From positions 1-23,438 of the forward strand of contig CAYFTR010000025.1 of the NCBI GenBank assembly GCA_964346185.1: a stretch of DNA of 23,438 nucleotides, written 5' to 3'. Below are positions 6,770 to 13,881 of the stretch, piece by piece. The stretch's first letter is position 1; the number at the start of each line of letters is the position of its first letter. The notes under the pieces are model-generated. The model ran no database searches and was not told the DNA's origin. It saw nothing but the letters and a program-made list of their open reading frames with translations. The translations under genes and the position numbers were made by a program. This DNA is from JAAYJS01 sp964346185. Lineage in GTDB: Bacteria; Bacillota; Clostridia; Eubacteriales; Eubacteriaceae.

Positions 6770-7957
6770 ATGATTGTAGAACTACTTAAACGTTTGGACG
6801 AACGTCGGGAAGAAATGACGGCCATTCGCCGTCATCTCCATGCTCACCCCGAATTATCCTACGAAGAGCACGAAACCCGCCAATATATTTTAGATTTTTT
6901 CAAAGATAAAAACTGTGACGTTAAAAGCCCTGTGGGCGGCGGCGGAATTGTTGTCACCATACGGGGTGCAAACCCCGGGGCAACGGTTGCCCTGCGGGCG
7001 GACTTCGACGCTCTGCCCGTTGCGGAAGAAACCGACCTGCCCTTCCGATCGAAACACCCCGGTGTCAGCCACGCCTGCGGCCACGACGGTCATACCGCTT
7101 ATTTAATGATACTCGGTGATTGTTTAATCGATTTTAAAAAACAGTTGACCGGTACCGTTGTGCTTATTTTTCAACATGCGGAAGAAAAGCCCCCGGGCGG
7201 TGCCCTCGCCATGATTGCCGACGGTTGTTTGGACGGTGTCGACCATTTCTTTACCTGCCACCTGATAAGTACTTTGCCGACTGCCAAGGTATTTTTCAGA
7301 GAAAAGGAAACCCAAGCCGCCCGATCCACCTTTAAGATTGCCTTAATCGGCAAGGGCAGTCACGGTTCGGAACCCCACCACGGTAACGACGCCATTTTAT
7401 CTGCTTGTCAACTGGTTGTCGACCTGCAAAGTATTGTTTCCCGTCGTGTCCCTCCGGGTGAGTTGGCTGTGGTCACCGTCGGCAGTTTTAACGGTATCGG
7501 CGCTCCCAATATAATAAAAGAAAGGGTTGTATTAGAGGGAGATGTCCGTTGCATGAAAGACGCCGTCGCCGAAATTGTTGAAAAGAATTTTAAACAGATT
7601 TGCAACGGCATTGCAACAACCTTCGGTGTACAGGTAGACCTCACCTATTCCAACGATTACCCCGTTCTTTACAACGACCCCGCCATGACCCGATTGGCCA
7701 GAGCCGGTGTCGAAAAAATTAGTAAACATGTGCCGGAAATTTCGGGAATTGCGGAAAGAGAACCTGTCAGTGCTTCGGAGGATGCCGCCCATTACTTAAA
7801 ACAAGTACCGGGTTGTTATTTTTACATCGGTGCTAGTCCCGCAACGGGCGAGGTTTACCCCCACCATAATCCGAAATTCGACTTTAATGAAGACGCCATG
7901 ATGATTGCCGCCAAAGCCATGGTCGGTGTATTGGGGCAATATTACGGCTGGAGCTAA
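6770..7957 (+). CDS. M20D-family amidohydrolase (N-acyl-amino acid / hippurate hydrolase type)
   Basis: A 395-residue cytosolic metallopeptidase-like hydrolase of the M20 family, subgroup of aminoacylase/hippuricase/IAA-amino acid hydrolases. These enzymes remove an acyl group from N-acyl amino acids. Motifs: RRHLHAHPELSYEEHETRQY (20-39), RADFDALPV (77-84), HACGHDGHTA (101-110) with Cys103 and His105 as metal ligands, and QHAEEKPPGGA (136-145) with the catalytic Glu. CHLIS follows near 163 and YPHHNPKFDFNED near the C-terminus holds the last metal-binding His. The dimerisation domain is about residues 180-290. GGGAGA lies 7 bases before ATG. It converges on the MATE gene with a 19-base gap. 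The specific substrate cannot be read from the sequence. Confidence 0.92.
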   Translation: MIVELLKRLDERREEMTAIRRHLHAHPELSYEEHETRQYILDFFKDKNCDVKSPVGGGGIVVTIRGANPGATVALRADFDALPVAEETDLPFRSKHPGVSHACGHDGHTAYLMILGDCLIDFKKQLTGTVVLIFQHAEEKPPGGALAMIADGCLDGVDHFFTCHLISTLPTAKVFFREKETQAARSTFKIALIGKGSHGSEPHHGNDAILSACQLVVDLQSIVSRRVPPGELAVVTVGSFNGIGAPNIIKERVVLEGDVRCMKDAVAEIVEKNFKQICNGIATTFGVQVDLTYSNDYPVLYNDPAMTRLARAGVEKISKHVPEISGIAEREPVSASEDAAHYLKQVPGCYFYIGASPATGEVYPHHNPKFDFNEDAMMIAAKAMVGVLGQYYGWS

Positions 7958-7976
7958 GCACTCCCCGTTTATTTGA

Positions 7977-9323
7977 TTAGTGTTTGTGTCTCTTACTTAA
8001 ACGGGTATATCTGTGGCTATAAAGATAAATCAACCCGCCCGCAAGGCTCACCAACAGTTCCGTAACCGGAAAAGACCACCACACACCGGTCATTCCCGCA
8101 ACCTTTGCCATAGCGTAGGTCGTGGGGATAATGACAAAAAATCCTCTTAACAATGTAATGACCTGTGCCGGAACAGGGCGTTCCGTCGAAAGAAAATAGT
8201 TTGCCATCACCAGATTAATCCCGGCAAAAAAACAACCCGTAAAATAAATTTTTAAACCGTCGGTTGCAATACTTTGCAGCAAGGGGTTGTTTTCGCTGTT
8301 AAACAATGCGACAATTTGGGATGCTCCGACATAAATGCCACCGTATAGTACGACGGATATAAATAAAACACTTAGTAAAGCATATTTTAAAAAGCTGCCC
8401 ACATTCCGACGGTTTCCGAACCCGTAATGTTCGGAGAGCAAGGGCTGAACGCCCTGTGCAATACCCGTATAAATGGCCAAAATCACCAAAGAAATATTGG
8501 CGATCACCCCGTATGCCGCAACGCCGATGTTACCTTTCAAATCCAAAATAATGATATTAAACACAAAAATAACAATCCCGGATGATAACTCCGCAATAAA
8601 TGAGGGCACACCGATCGAGGCAATATGACCTGCCCGTGCAAATGATACGGGTGTCCTCGTTAAATGAAAGCCGTTTTTATTTTTAATAAAATAAGGAGAC
8701 ATCAGCGTTAAGGAAACAATCGGTGCAATACCTGTTGCAAGTACCGCCCCGAAAAGCCCCATGTATAAAATATAAATAAAAATATAGTCTAAAATTATAT
8801 TGGCAATGCTGCCGCCGAGCATGGCCGTCATGGCAAGTTGCGGTGCCCCGTCGTTTCTGACAAAACACAGCATGACATTGTTAAAATTAAACATAGGCGA
8901 AAACAATAAAATAACCTGTATGTAAGTTCGGGTCATTTGAAAAACCGCCGCATCGGCTCCCAATAACCGTGCGACGGTACTCGGAAAAACGATACCGGAA
9001 ATAAAGAAAACGACGGAACAAGCCAAGGTCAACCGCATGGCCGTCGTAAAAATACGGTTAGCCCCATCGCTATCACCACGGCTTTTTAAGACGGTATAAC
9101 GAACACCGCCCCCCGTTCCGATCATCAATGCACATCCGGTCATCACATTGTAAACGGGTATGGCAATATTAAGAGCAGTTAAGCCGTCGGCACCTACGCC
9201 GTTGGCAATAAAAAAAGTATCCGCCAATATATAGCAGGATAAGCCCACCATACCCAAAATGCTCAAGGAGACATACTGAATATATTGTTTAACCATCAGC
9301 GATTGTTTCATACGATTCGGCAT
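7977..9323 (-). CDS. MATE-family multidrug/sodium antiporter
   Basis: A polytopic membrane protein of up to 448 residues with about 12 hydrophobic helices in two bundles, of the MATE efflux superfamily. Supporting features: the N-terminal block SILGMVGLSCYILADTFFIA, INIAIP-like NIAIPVYNVM, the GTGGGVRYTVLKSRGD loop, and the second-half repeat SIGVPSFIAELSSGIVIFVF with the GIAQGVQPLLSEHYG signature. Substrate is unknown; family members export cationic compounds in exchange for Na+ or H+. Three in-frame starts exist (ATG at 9323, 9311 and 9296). None has an ideal ribosome-binding site, but GAGG lies 12 bases before 9311. All lie inside the 3' end of the TIGR04076 gene, an overlap of up to 35 bases that implies coupled translation. 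Confidence 0.88.
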   Translation of the reverse strand: MPNRMKQSLMVKQYIQYVSLSILGMVGLSCYILADTFFIANGVGADGLTALNIAIPVYNVMTGCALMIGTGGGVRYTVLKSRGDSDGANRIFTTAMRLTLACSVVFFISGIVFPSTVARLLGADAAVFQMTRTYIQVILLFSPMFNFNNVMLCFVRNDGAPQLAMTAMLGGSIANIILDYIFIYILYMGLFGAVLATGIAPIVSLTLMSPYFIKNKNGFHLTRTPVSFARAGHIASIGVPSFIAELSSGIVIFVFNIIILDLKGNIGVAAYGVIANISLVILAIYTGIAQGVQPLLSEHYGFGNRRNVGSFLKYALLSVLFISVVLYGGIYVGASQIVALFNSENNPLLQSIATDGLKIYFTGCFFAGINLVMANYFLSTERPVPAQVITLLRGFFVIIPTTYAMAKVAGMTGVWWSFPVTELLVSLAGGLIYLYSHRYTRLSKRHKH

Positions 9324-9627
9324 CCTCTTCCATTGTTTCCAATAAAAAACTGACCGGTCGAAACCCGTCGTTGCAGGACAGCATAGCGGATTTTTTGTTT
9401 TTCATCCAACCGTTATAAAAATTCTCGCCACCGTGGGCCAGTGCCATTACAAAAGGGGACAGGCTCTCCCATGCGGAATCACAAAACTCCGCCGGTTTTT
9501 TCCAACCGTCGGCTACAAACACTTGCCCTTCTTTCATGTTGCAAGGAGCCTCCTGCGGGTTTTCATATTGGTCAATTAAGTCCTGATAGCAAGCAACTTT
9601 TTTAACGGTGATTTTAATTTTTTTCAT
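9289..9627 (-). CDS. TIGR04076 family protein
   Basis: A 112-residue soluble protein that fits the TIGR04076 family of unknown function, common in anaerobes. Seen: the start MKKIKITVKKVACYQDLIDQ, a short Cys-containing loop, the GQVFVADGWKKPAEFCDSAW segment (about 34-53), then FVMALAHGGENFYNGW and SCNDGFRPVSFLLE near the C-terminus. Conserved cysteines (Cys13, Cys29, Cys49, Cys85) suggest a metal or redox role, but that is inference. It begins within the last codon of the tiny ORF at 9624-9737 (ATGA) and its 3' end contains the start of the MATE gene, so it is the middle gene of a tightly packed three-gene unit. Confidence 0.8.
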   Translation of the reverse strand: MKKIKITVKKVACYQDLIDQYENPQEAPCNMKEGQVFVADGWKKPAEFCDSAWESLSPFVMALAHGGENFYNGWMKNKKSAMLSCNDGFRPVSFLLETMEEDAESYETIADG

Positions 9628-9737
9628 ACTTTCTTCTCACTTTTTATAAAGAACCGTTTTCCAAATGTGCACCCCCGTTTTAAGAGCAAATTTATTCTTC
9701 TTGCCCTGTAAAACCGTTTTTTTGGAGCCTCTTCCAT
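9624..9737 (-). CDS. tiny coupled ORF (37 codons), unknown
   Basis: This ORF is too short for ordinary ORF calling. A very strong AGGAGGT (9743-9749) lies 5 bases before ATG at 9737. As read, it encodes a very basic 37-residue peptide (starting MEEAPKKRFYRARRINLLLK) that stops with TGA overlapping the ATG of the TIGR04076 gene. Early in the ORF is a run of seven A (minus strand; plus 9717-9723). With eight A the frame would instead give a 33-residue peptide with more ordinary codons, ending in HIWKTVLYKK and stopping 9 bases before the next start. It may be a leader peptide that couples translation or a real small protein. I recognise no family. Expression is plausible given the promoter at 9810-9837. 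Confidence 0.5.
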   Translation of the reverse strand: MEEAPKKRFYRARRINLLLKRGCTFGKRFFIKSEKKV

Positions 9738-9809
9738 GTTGTACCTCCTCGTCGACAATGTGCTGAATATAATCTGGAAACTAACTTTTATAATCCTTAT
9801 TTCAAGTCT

Positions 9810-9837
9810 ATTCTACCATCAATTTTAAGACTTTCAA
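9810..9837 (-). promoter_or_regulatory. sigma-A promoter for tiny ORF-TIGR04076-MATE unit
   Basis: On the minus strand, TTGAAA (9837-9832), a 16-base spacer and TAGAAT (9815-9810), with TGG directly before it giving an extended -10. The transcript would start near 9803, leaving a leader of about 65 bases. The remaining gap between 9838 and 9991 shows no gene or clear structure. Confidence 0.55.
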
Positions 9838-9991
9838 GCTGACCGAACATACCTGTTTTTTGTCACGGTATATTGTTTTTAAAAAATTTTCAATCTACAA
9901 ATTGCTGTTTCTTTTGAAGTTTTTTCTGACTTAATAATTATGAAGACTTTCTTATAATCAACAATAAATTCACATTGTCTTACGACAGTTA

Positions 9992-10000
9992 TGTTATAAT
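9992..10000 (+). promoter_or_regulatory. extended -10 promoter for yacL
   Basis: TGTTATAAT, a perfect extended -10, 33 bases before the yacL ATG. A TTGTCT at 9975-9980 is only 14 bases upstream of TATAAT, too close for an ideal -35. Confidence 0.55.
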
Positions 10001-10032
10001 AAGACACTTCAAAGAGAAAGGAGGTGTTACAC

Positions 10033-11151
10033 ATGCAAAAAACAATGCGATTTCTCTTCGGCTTGCTGGGCATTTTAATGGGCGCCATTGCCGCCTACAC
10101 GTTGCCTACCTCTCAATTAAACCCCTACAGCTTGTTGCCCGATGTTTTCGGGAGCAAGGTTTTGGTTTACATTTTGAGTATGATTGTTCTCGGACTTATT
10201 TTTTATTTTTTATACCCGACTATCTATAAGCGTATGGAAAAAATCGGTGTCAGCATCGAGCGGTCCTTCGACAGCTTTCAACTGTCTGAAATCATTTTTT
10301 CTCTTGTCGGCTTTATCGTCGGATTACTCATCGCAACGCTTATTTCTTTTGCCTTTGCACAAATACCTTTTGTGTGGGTACGCGTTATCGCAACCATTGC
10401 CGCTTATATTATTTTCGGCTACCTGGGTGCGACCCTCCCGGGCAGAAAAAAGGAAGAGCTGATCAACGCATTTCGCTGCGCCCTGCGCAGTAAAGAAGAA
10501 AAGGAGACCCTGACCGCTAAAAAAATGTCTAAAAAACGTGTCAATATTGCCAACAAAGTGATCGATACCAGTGCTCTGATAGACGGTCGCATGGTTGATG
10601 TTGTTAAATCCGGTTTTTTGGAAGGCTGCCTGATTATTCCCGTCTTTGTCGTCAAGGAGTTGCAGACCATTGCGGACTCCGCCGACAGTCTGAAAAGAGA
10701 AAAAGGCCGCCGCGGTTTGGACATCATTAACGAATTGCAGCAAGTTGATCATTTATCCATTCAAATTGTCGAGGACGACTACCCGCAACTTGACGGTGTC
10801 GATGAAAAACTGCTTCATTTTGCCAAAAGCCATAAATGCGATATCTTAACCTTGGACTACAACTTAAACAAAGTTGCTCAGGTACAGGGTATATCGGTTC
10901 TGAATATCAACGAACTGTCCAACGCGGTAAAGCCGATTTTGCTTCCCGGAGAAGAACGCAACGTTCAACTCATTAAAGAAGGAAAAGAAAACACCCAAGC
11001 CATTGCGTATTTGGAAGACGGCACCATGATTGTCGTTGAAAACGGTCGGAAATATCTGCACCAAAACGTCGCCGTAATCGTCACATCGGTTTTGCAAACC
11101 GCTGCCGGCCGTATGATTTTTGCCCGAGTTAAACAAGACAAGCGGCGTTAA
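10033..11151 (+). CDS. yacL: membrane-anchored PIN/TRAM domain protein (YacL type)
   Basis: A 372-residue protein like Bacillus YacL. Four N-terminal membrane helices (about 7-24, 44-62, 87-108, 114-134) are followed by a cytosolic PIN nuclease-like domain (about 174-295). Its acidic residues are Asp178 in VIDTSALIDGRM, Glu209 in VVKELQ, and Asp270/Asp275 in CDILTLDYNLNK. A C-terminal TRAM RNA-binding domain follows (about 305-368, GTMIVVENG... AAGRMIFARV). It is likely an RNA-related protein at the membrane; the exact substrate is unknown. Start ATG 10033 was chosen because AAAGGAGGT (10018-10025) is 7 bases upstream. The in-frame GTG at 10024 lies within that site. Unlike in Bacillus it is not next to ispD here; rsmF follows on the same strand. 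Confidence 0.9.
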   Translation: MQKTMRFLFGLLGILMGAIAAYTLPTSQLNPYSLLPDVFGSKVLVYILSMIVLGLIFYFLYPTIYKRMEKIGVSIERSFDSFQLSEIIFSLVGFIVGLLIATLISFAFAQIPFVWVRVIATIAAYIIFGYLGATLPGRKKEELINAFRCALRSKEEKETLTAKKMSKKRVNIANKVIDTSALIDGRMVDVVKSGFLEGCLIIPVFVVKELQTIADSADSLKREKGRRGLDIINELQQVDHLSIQIVEDDYPQLDGVDEKLLHFAKSHKCDILTLDYNLNKVAQVQGISVLNINELSNAVKPILLPGEERNVQLIKEGKENTQAIAYLEDGTMIVVENGRKYLHQNVAVIVTSVLQTAAGRMIFARVKQDKRR

Positions 11152-11181
11152 AATCTTACAAGATCGGTTTATTGAATTCCC

Positions 11182-11212
11182 GTGCCTGTCGGCAAGCATT
11201 GTCGACGGGCAC
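11182..11212 (+). terminator. hairpin between yacL and rsmF
   Basis: GTGCCTGTCG (11182-11191), an 11-base loop and CGACGGGCAC (11203-11212) form a 10-bp stem with one G-T pair, followed by the weak tail TCTTTATATG. It could be a leaky terminator of yacL or a processing site. It ends only 17 bases before rsmF, so it may limit rsmF expression. Confidence 0.45.
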
Positions 11213-11229
11213 TCTTTATATGAAAGAAC

Positions 11230-12621
11230 ATGTTATTACCGAAAGATTTTAAAAACAAAATGCGTCAACTCCTGACCCCTAAGGCATACGACGCCTTTAT
11301 CGAAAGCTACAACCGCCCGGGGTATAAAGGTATTCGTATCAATACCTTAAAAGACCCCGAACAAACTACTGTTCGGGATTTACCTTTTTCAACGCACCCT
11401 GTCCCCTGGTGTCCGACGGGTTACACCATCGATAACGATGTACGCCCCGGTAAAAACCCTTATTATTACACCGGAGTCTATTATGTTCAGGAGCCTTCCG
11501 CCATGGCGGCGGCCGAGGCCTTATCCGTCACTCCCGGGGATACGGTTTTGGACCTTTGTGCCGCACCCGGCGGCAAATCCGCCCATTTGGCTTGCCGACT
11601 GCAAGGGCAAGGGCTGCTCGTATCCAACGAACTGATTAAAGGACGCGTGCCGATTTTAACCTCCAACTTGGAACGTATGGGCATTGCCAACAGCTTTGTT
11701 CTCAATGCCTTTCCCGGACGGTTGGCACAAAGGCTGCACGAAGTCTTTGATAAAATTTTAGTGGATGCCCCCTGCTCCGGCGAAGGCATGTTCCGAAAGG
11801 ATCCGACTATGGCAACTCAATGGTCCTTAGAAGCGGTGATACGCTTTGCCGAACGTCAGAGAGCTATTTTGGATTCCGCCTATACCTTGTTAAAACCCGG
11901 GGGTACCCTGGCTTATGCCACCTGCACCTTTTCCCCGGAAGAAAACGAAGGCACTGTAGATACCTTTTTAAAAAAACATCCCGACATGCACCTGCTGCCC
12001 TTAAACCTAAACGGAATTCACGCTACAGGTTTTCCCGATGCCGTTAGTCCCGCCAATACCCGGTTGTCTAAAACTTTACGGCTCATGCCCCATCAACTTG
12101 CCGGCGAAGGTCATTTTATCGCCCTGATGCAAAAAGAGGGCAACCTGTCCGGCGGTCCTAAATTAAAAAATAAAAAAAGTACGCTGAGAAAAATAACGAA
12201 AGCGGAATTGCGAACTTTTATCGATTTCGAAAAACGTTTCTTAACCGAACCCGTCGGCAGAAACCTGTATGTATGGAAAGATAACTTATACCAACTGCCC
12301 GAAGGTATCAACCCCGCTATTTTTGACGGATTGCCCCTTTACCGAACGGGACTGCATTTAGGTACCTTTAAGCCCGGCCGTTTTGAACCGGCCCACGACT
12401 TTGCCATGCACCGCCCACCCGAGGGTTTCTTAATGCAACACGCCCTTTTAAACGACGACGACGCCTACGCCTATTTAAAGGGACACACCCTTGGGGATTC
12501 TACCAACAGCGGGTGGACCGCCGTCCATTACTGCGGCTATAACCTGGGTTTCGGCAAAGTCAGCGGCGGTGTTTTAAAAAATCACTACCCCAAAGGCTTG
12601 AGAATTTTTAAAAATATTTAA
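11230..12621 (+). CDS. rsmF: 16S rRNA (cytosine-C5)-methyltransferase RsmF/NOL1-Nop2-Sun family
   Basis: A 463-residue SAM-dependent RNA m5C methyltransferase. The N-terminal region (about 1-95) ends in YYVQEPSAM, a family block. The catalytic domain has motif I DLCAAPGGKSAHLA (108-121), motif IV VDAPCSGEGMFRKDP (178-192) with Cys182, and motif VI YATCTFSPEENE (229-240) with the nucleophile Cys232. The C-terminal third carries an RsmF-type domain followed by a PUA-like RNA-binding segment (LGFGKVSGGVLKNHYPKGLR near the end). E. coli RsmF methylates C1407 of 16S rRNA; in Gram-positives the same group can have wider targets. The ribosome-binding site is weak (GAAAGAA), and the hairpin just upstream suggests modest expression. 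Confidence 0.92.
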   Translation: MLLPKDFKNKMRQLLTPKAYDAFIESYNRPGYKGIRINTLKDPEQTTVRDLPFSTHPVPWCPTGYTIDNDVRPGKNPYYYTGVYYVQEPSAMAAAEALSVTPGDTVLDLCAAPGGKSAHLACRLQGQGLLVSNELIKGRVPILTSNLERMGIANSFVLNAFPGRLAQRLHEVFDKILVDAPCSGEGMFRKDPTMATQWSLEAVIRFAERQRAILDSAYTLLKPGGTLAYATCTFSPEENEGTVDTFLKKHPDMHLLPLNLNGIHATGFPDAVSPANTRLSKTLRLMPHQLAGEGHFIALMQKEGNLSGGPKLKNKKSTLRKITKAELRTFIDFEKRFLTEPVGRNLYVWKDNLYQLPEGINPAIFDGLPLYRTGLHLGTFKPGRFEPAHDFAMHRPPEGFLMQHALLNDDDAYAYLKGHTLGDSTNSGWTAVHYCGYNLGFGKVSGGVLKNHYPKGLRIFKNI

Positions 12622-12658
12622 ATACCGTTTCACTAAAAAAGCCGAGGGCGTACAAATC

Positions 12659-12868
12659 CTATAAATCCATTACAAGATATGAGTCTCTCCATTTTTGAAT
12701 ATCAGCTTTGTCGACATGATATTCAGCTGCCAATGACATTAAGCTTCCTTTTTCATCAAGATATTTCTGAACTATTTCATATTATAATTCAGCTGAATAC
12801 ATTTTTTACCTTTAGCATAAAAATAACCCCTTTCATTAGACTTTATTTTGTCTAACAAAAGGGGTTCA
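12659..12868 (-). pseudogene. decayed IS3/IS150-like insertion sequence, left end plus start of orfA
   Basis: From ATG at 12802 the minus strand encodes MYSAEL, an in-frame TAA, then YEIVQKYLDEKGSLMSLAAE, YHVDKADIQKWRDSY and a stop at 12659-12661. This is the N-terminal helix-turn-helix of IS3/IS150-group OrfA (pattern YSxExKxEIVxxYL...GSLxxLAxxY...xxxIxxWxxxY). The premature stop sits where Lys is usual, and the ORF ends after 47 codons, so only about the first half of orfA remains and no orfB follows. Upstream on the same strand, TGAACCCCTTTTGTTAGAC (from 12868) resembles the left terminal repeat of IS150-group elements, as far as I recall. No right end is seen, and no direct repeats are identified. 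Confidence 0.7.
12825..12866. terminator. 17-base inverted repeat, terminator or IS end hairpin
   Basis: Arms 12825-12841 and 12850-12866 pair as AACCCCTTT / AAAGGGGTT and TTAGAC / GTCTAA, separated by a 2x2 internal loop, around loop TTTATTTT. It lies between the unknown gene (minus, ends 12904) and the transposase fragment. It can end transcription of the former, and may have arrived as part of the IS left end. Between 12622 and 12658 I see nothing. Confidence 0.5.
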
Positions 12869-12903
12869 CTTCATTAAAGGGTAGTTTTTATAATCATACG
12901 GGG

Positions 12904-13419
12904 TTATACTCCGAAATATCGGTTTTCGGATTCTTTTAAAAAAAGTCTGCTTTCCTCTCTGCTGGCGACTCGTGCCGAGGAACCTCTTACTAAAAGATAT
13001 TTGGCAGGTTCCGTTTTTATCTGTCCGGCATCACGCTTAACGGGCTGATAAACATTAAAACCTCGCCAGTATTTAAGGTATTTAATATACAGACAATTAC
13101 TCTTAGCTGCGTAGGATTTTAACTTTGCCATAACTTCTTTTGTCGCAAAAATGTGCTCCACAAAATTTTTGGGCAAAACAATGTCGTATTTATCCACATA
13201 GTAGCCGAGGGTATTGTGCCACAGGTATTTGCCGTCGGTCATTACTTCCATGCCCATACCCAGGCTCTCGTCGGTTACTTCGTCCTTAGCTATTGTTTTT
13301 AACCGTCCGATACACCAACAATTGTTTAAGTAGCGGACTATTGTTTCCTTATTACTGTTGTCACCTTGTATGTTTAATGCTTGCTTCATATCAATCTTAA
13401 TTTTTATAAGATCTTCCAT
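12904..13419 (-). CDS. unknown soluble protein, 171 residues
   Basis: I do not recognise this protein. Start ATG 13419 was chosen because GTAGGTG lies 5 bases upstream; an in-frame GTG 11 codons earlier has no ribosome-binding site. The sequence has no signal peptide or membrane helix. It is rich in Lys and aromatic residues, with a short charged N-terminus (MEDLIKIKIDMKQ), a DGKYLWHNTLGYYVDKYDIV block (residues about 62-81) followed by LPKNFVEHI, and a C-terminal basic region (VRGSSARVASREESRLFLK). The middle looks like small bacterial proteins found as accessory or immunity-type genes, but this is only an impression. It stands alone between an IS remnant and the nrdD leader, with hairpins on both sides, suggesting an acquired gene. 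Confidence 0.65.
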   Translation of the reverse strand: MEDLIKIKIDMKQALNIQGDNSNKETIVRYLNNCWCIGRLKTIAKDEVTDESLGMGMEVMTDGKYLWHNTLGYYVDKYDIVLPKNFVEHIFATKEVMAKLKSYAAKSNCLYIKYLKYWRGFNVYQPVKRDAGQIKTEPAKYLLVRGSSARVASREESRLFLKESENRYFGV

Positions 13420-13452
13420 ATTTTCACCTACCGTATTATCTAAATTATTCAC

Positions 13453-13491
13453 ATGTAAACAAAGTACGCTTTGCCTTTACATACTTTTTTT
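13453..13491 (+). terminator. plus-strand terminator-like hairpin
   Basis: ATGTAAA-CAAAG (13453-13464), loop TACG, CTTTG-CC-TTTACAT (13469-13482) with a two-base bulge, then AC and eight T. It looks like an intrinsic terminator for plus-strand read-through from rsmF, antisense to the start of the unknown gene. On the minus strand a TATAAT lies at 13493-13498 just beyond, so the dyad may instead relate to that gene's promoter. The stretch 13500-13740 shows no gene or recognisable element. Confidence 0.45.
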
Positions 13492-13743
13492 TATTATACA
13501 ACAAATTGTCTCCGAATTGTGGTCAATCTGCCGTGAGAAACTTTTAAAATTTTATAGAACCGTTTCCTCATTTATTGTATCTACATCTATTGCACTTAAC
13601 TTTTTTGCCACTACATGTGCACGCTCAAAAATGCCTTTTAAAAACTTTATTTATCTTTAATGTCGTTAGACCCCTCTCAAATCCTTTTTAAGCCGTTATC
13701 AGATGGTGTATGCAAATACGTCACTTGTGGTTTGCTGTTTTTG

Positions 13744-13759
13744 ATACTACATATAGTGT
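13744..13759 (+). promoter_or_regulatory. candidate NrdR box upstream of nrdD
   Basis: ATACTACATATAGTGT matches the NrdR operator pattern (ACACWATATNTWGTGT type) at all but about two positions and ends one base before the -35 of the nrdD promoter. NrdR is the ATP/dATP-sensing repressor of ribonucleotide reductase genes. A weaker, gapped second half (TAATATTAGTG) overlaps the -10 region at 13785-13795. Confidence 0.55.
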
Positions 13760-13788
13760 TTGACATTCAATTGTTCTCCAAATATAAT
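13760..13788 (+). promoter_or_regulatory. consensus sigma-A promoter of nrdDG
   Basis: TTGACA (13760-13765), 17-base spacer and TATAAT (13783-13788): both hexamers and the spacing are consensus. Transcription would start near 13795, giving an 87-base leader. Confidence 0.85.
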
Positions 13789-13805
13789 ATTAGTGCTTGT
13801 TTAAG

Positions 13806-13826
13806 ATCCCGAAGACTTCTCGGGAT
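13806..13826 (+). promoter_or_regulatory. hairpin in the nrdD leader
   Basis: ATCCCGA (13806-13812) and TCGGGAT (13820-13826) form a 7-bp stem about 10 bases after the predicted transcript start. It is followed by TTATTGATG rather than a T run, so it is more likely a 5' stabilising structure than a terminator. Confidence 0.4.
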
Positions 13827-13881
13827 TTATTGATGTATCGAGCCGATCCGTTCGTTAAAAAATATAATAAGAGAGGTTATC

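Noticed and set aside
10024..10032. GTG start for yacL
   Set aside because: The codon lies inside the AAAGGAGGT ribosome-binding site; the ATG at 10033 is correctly spaced.
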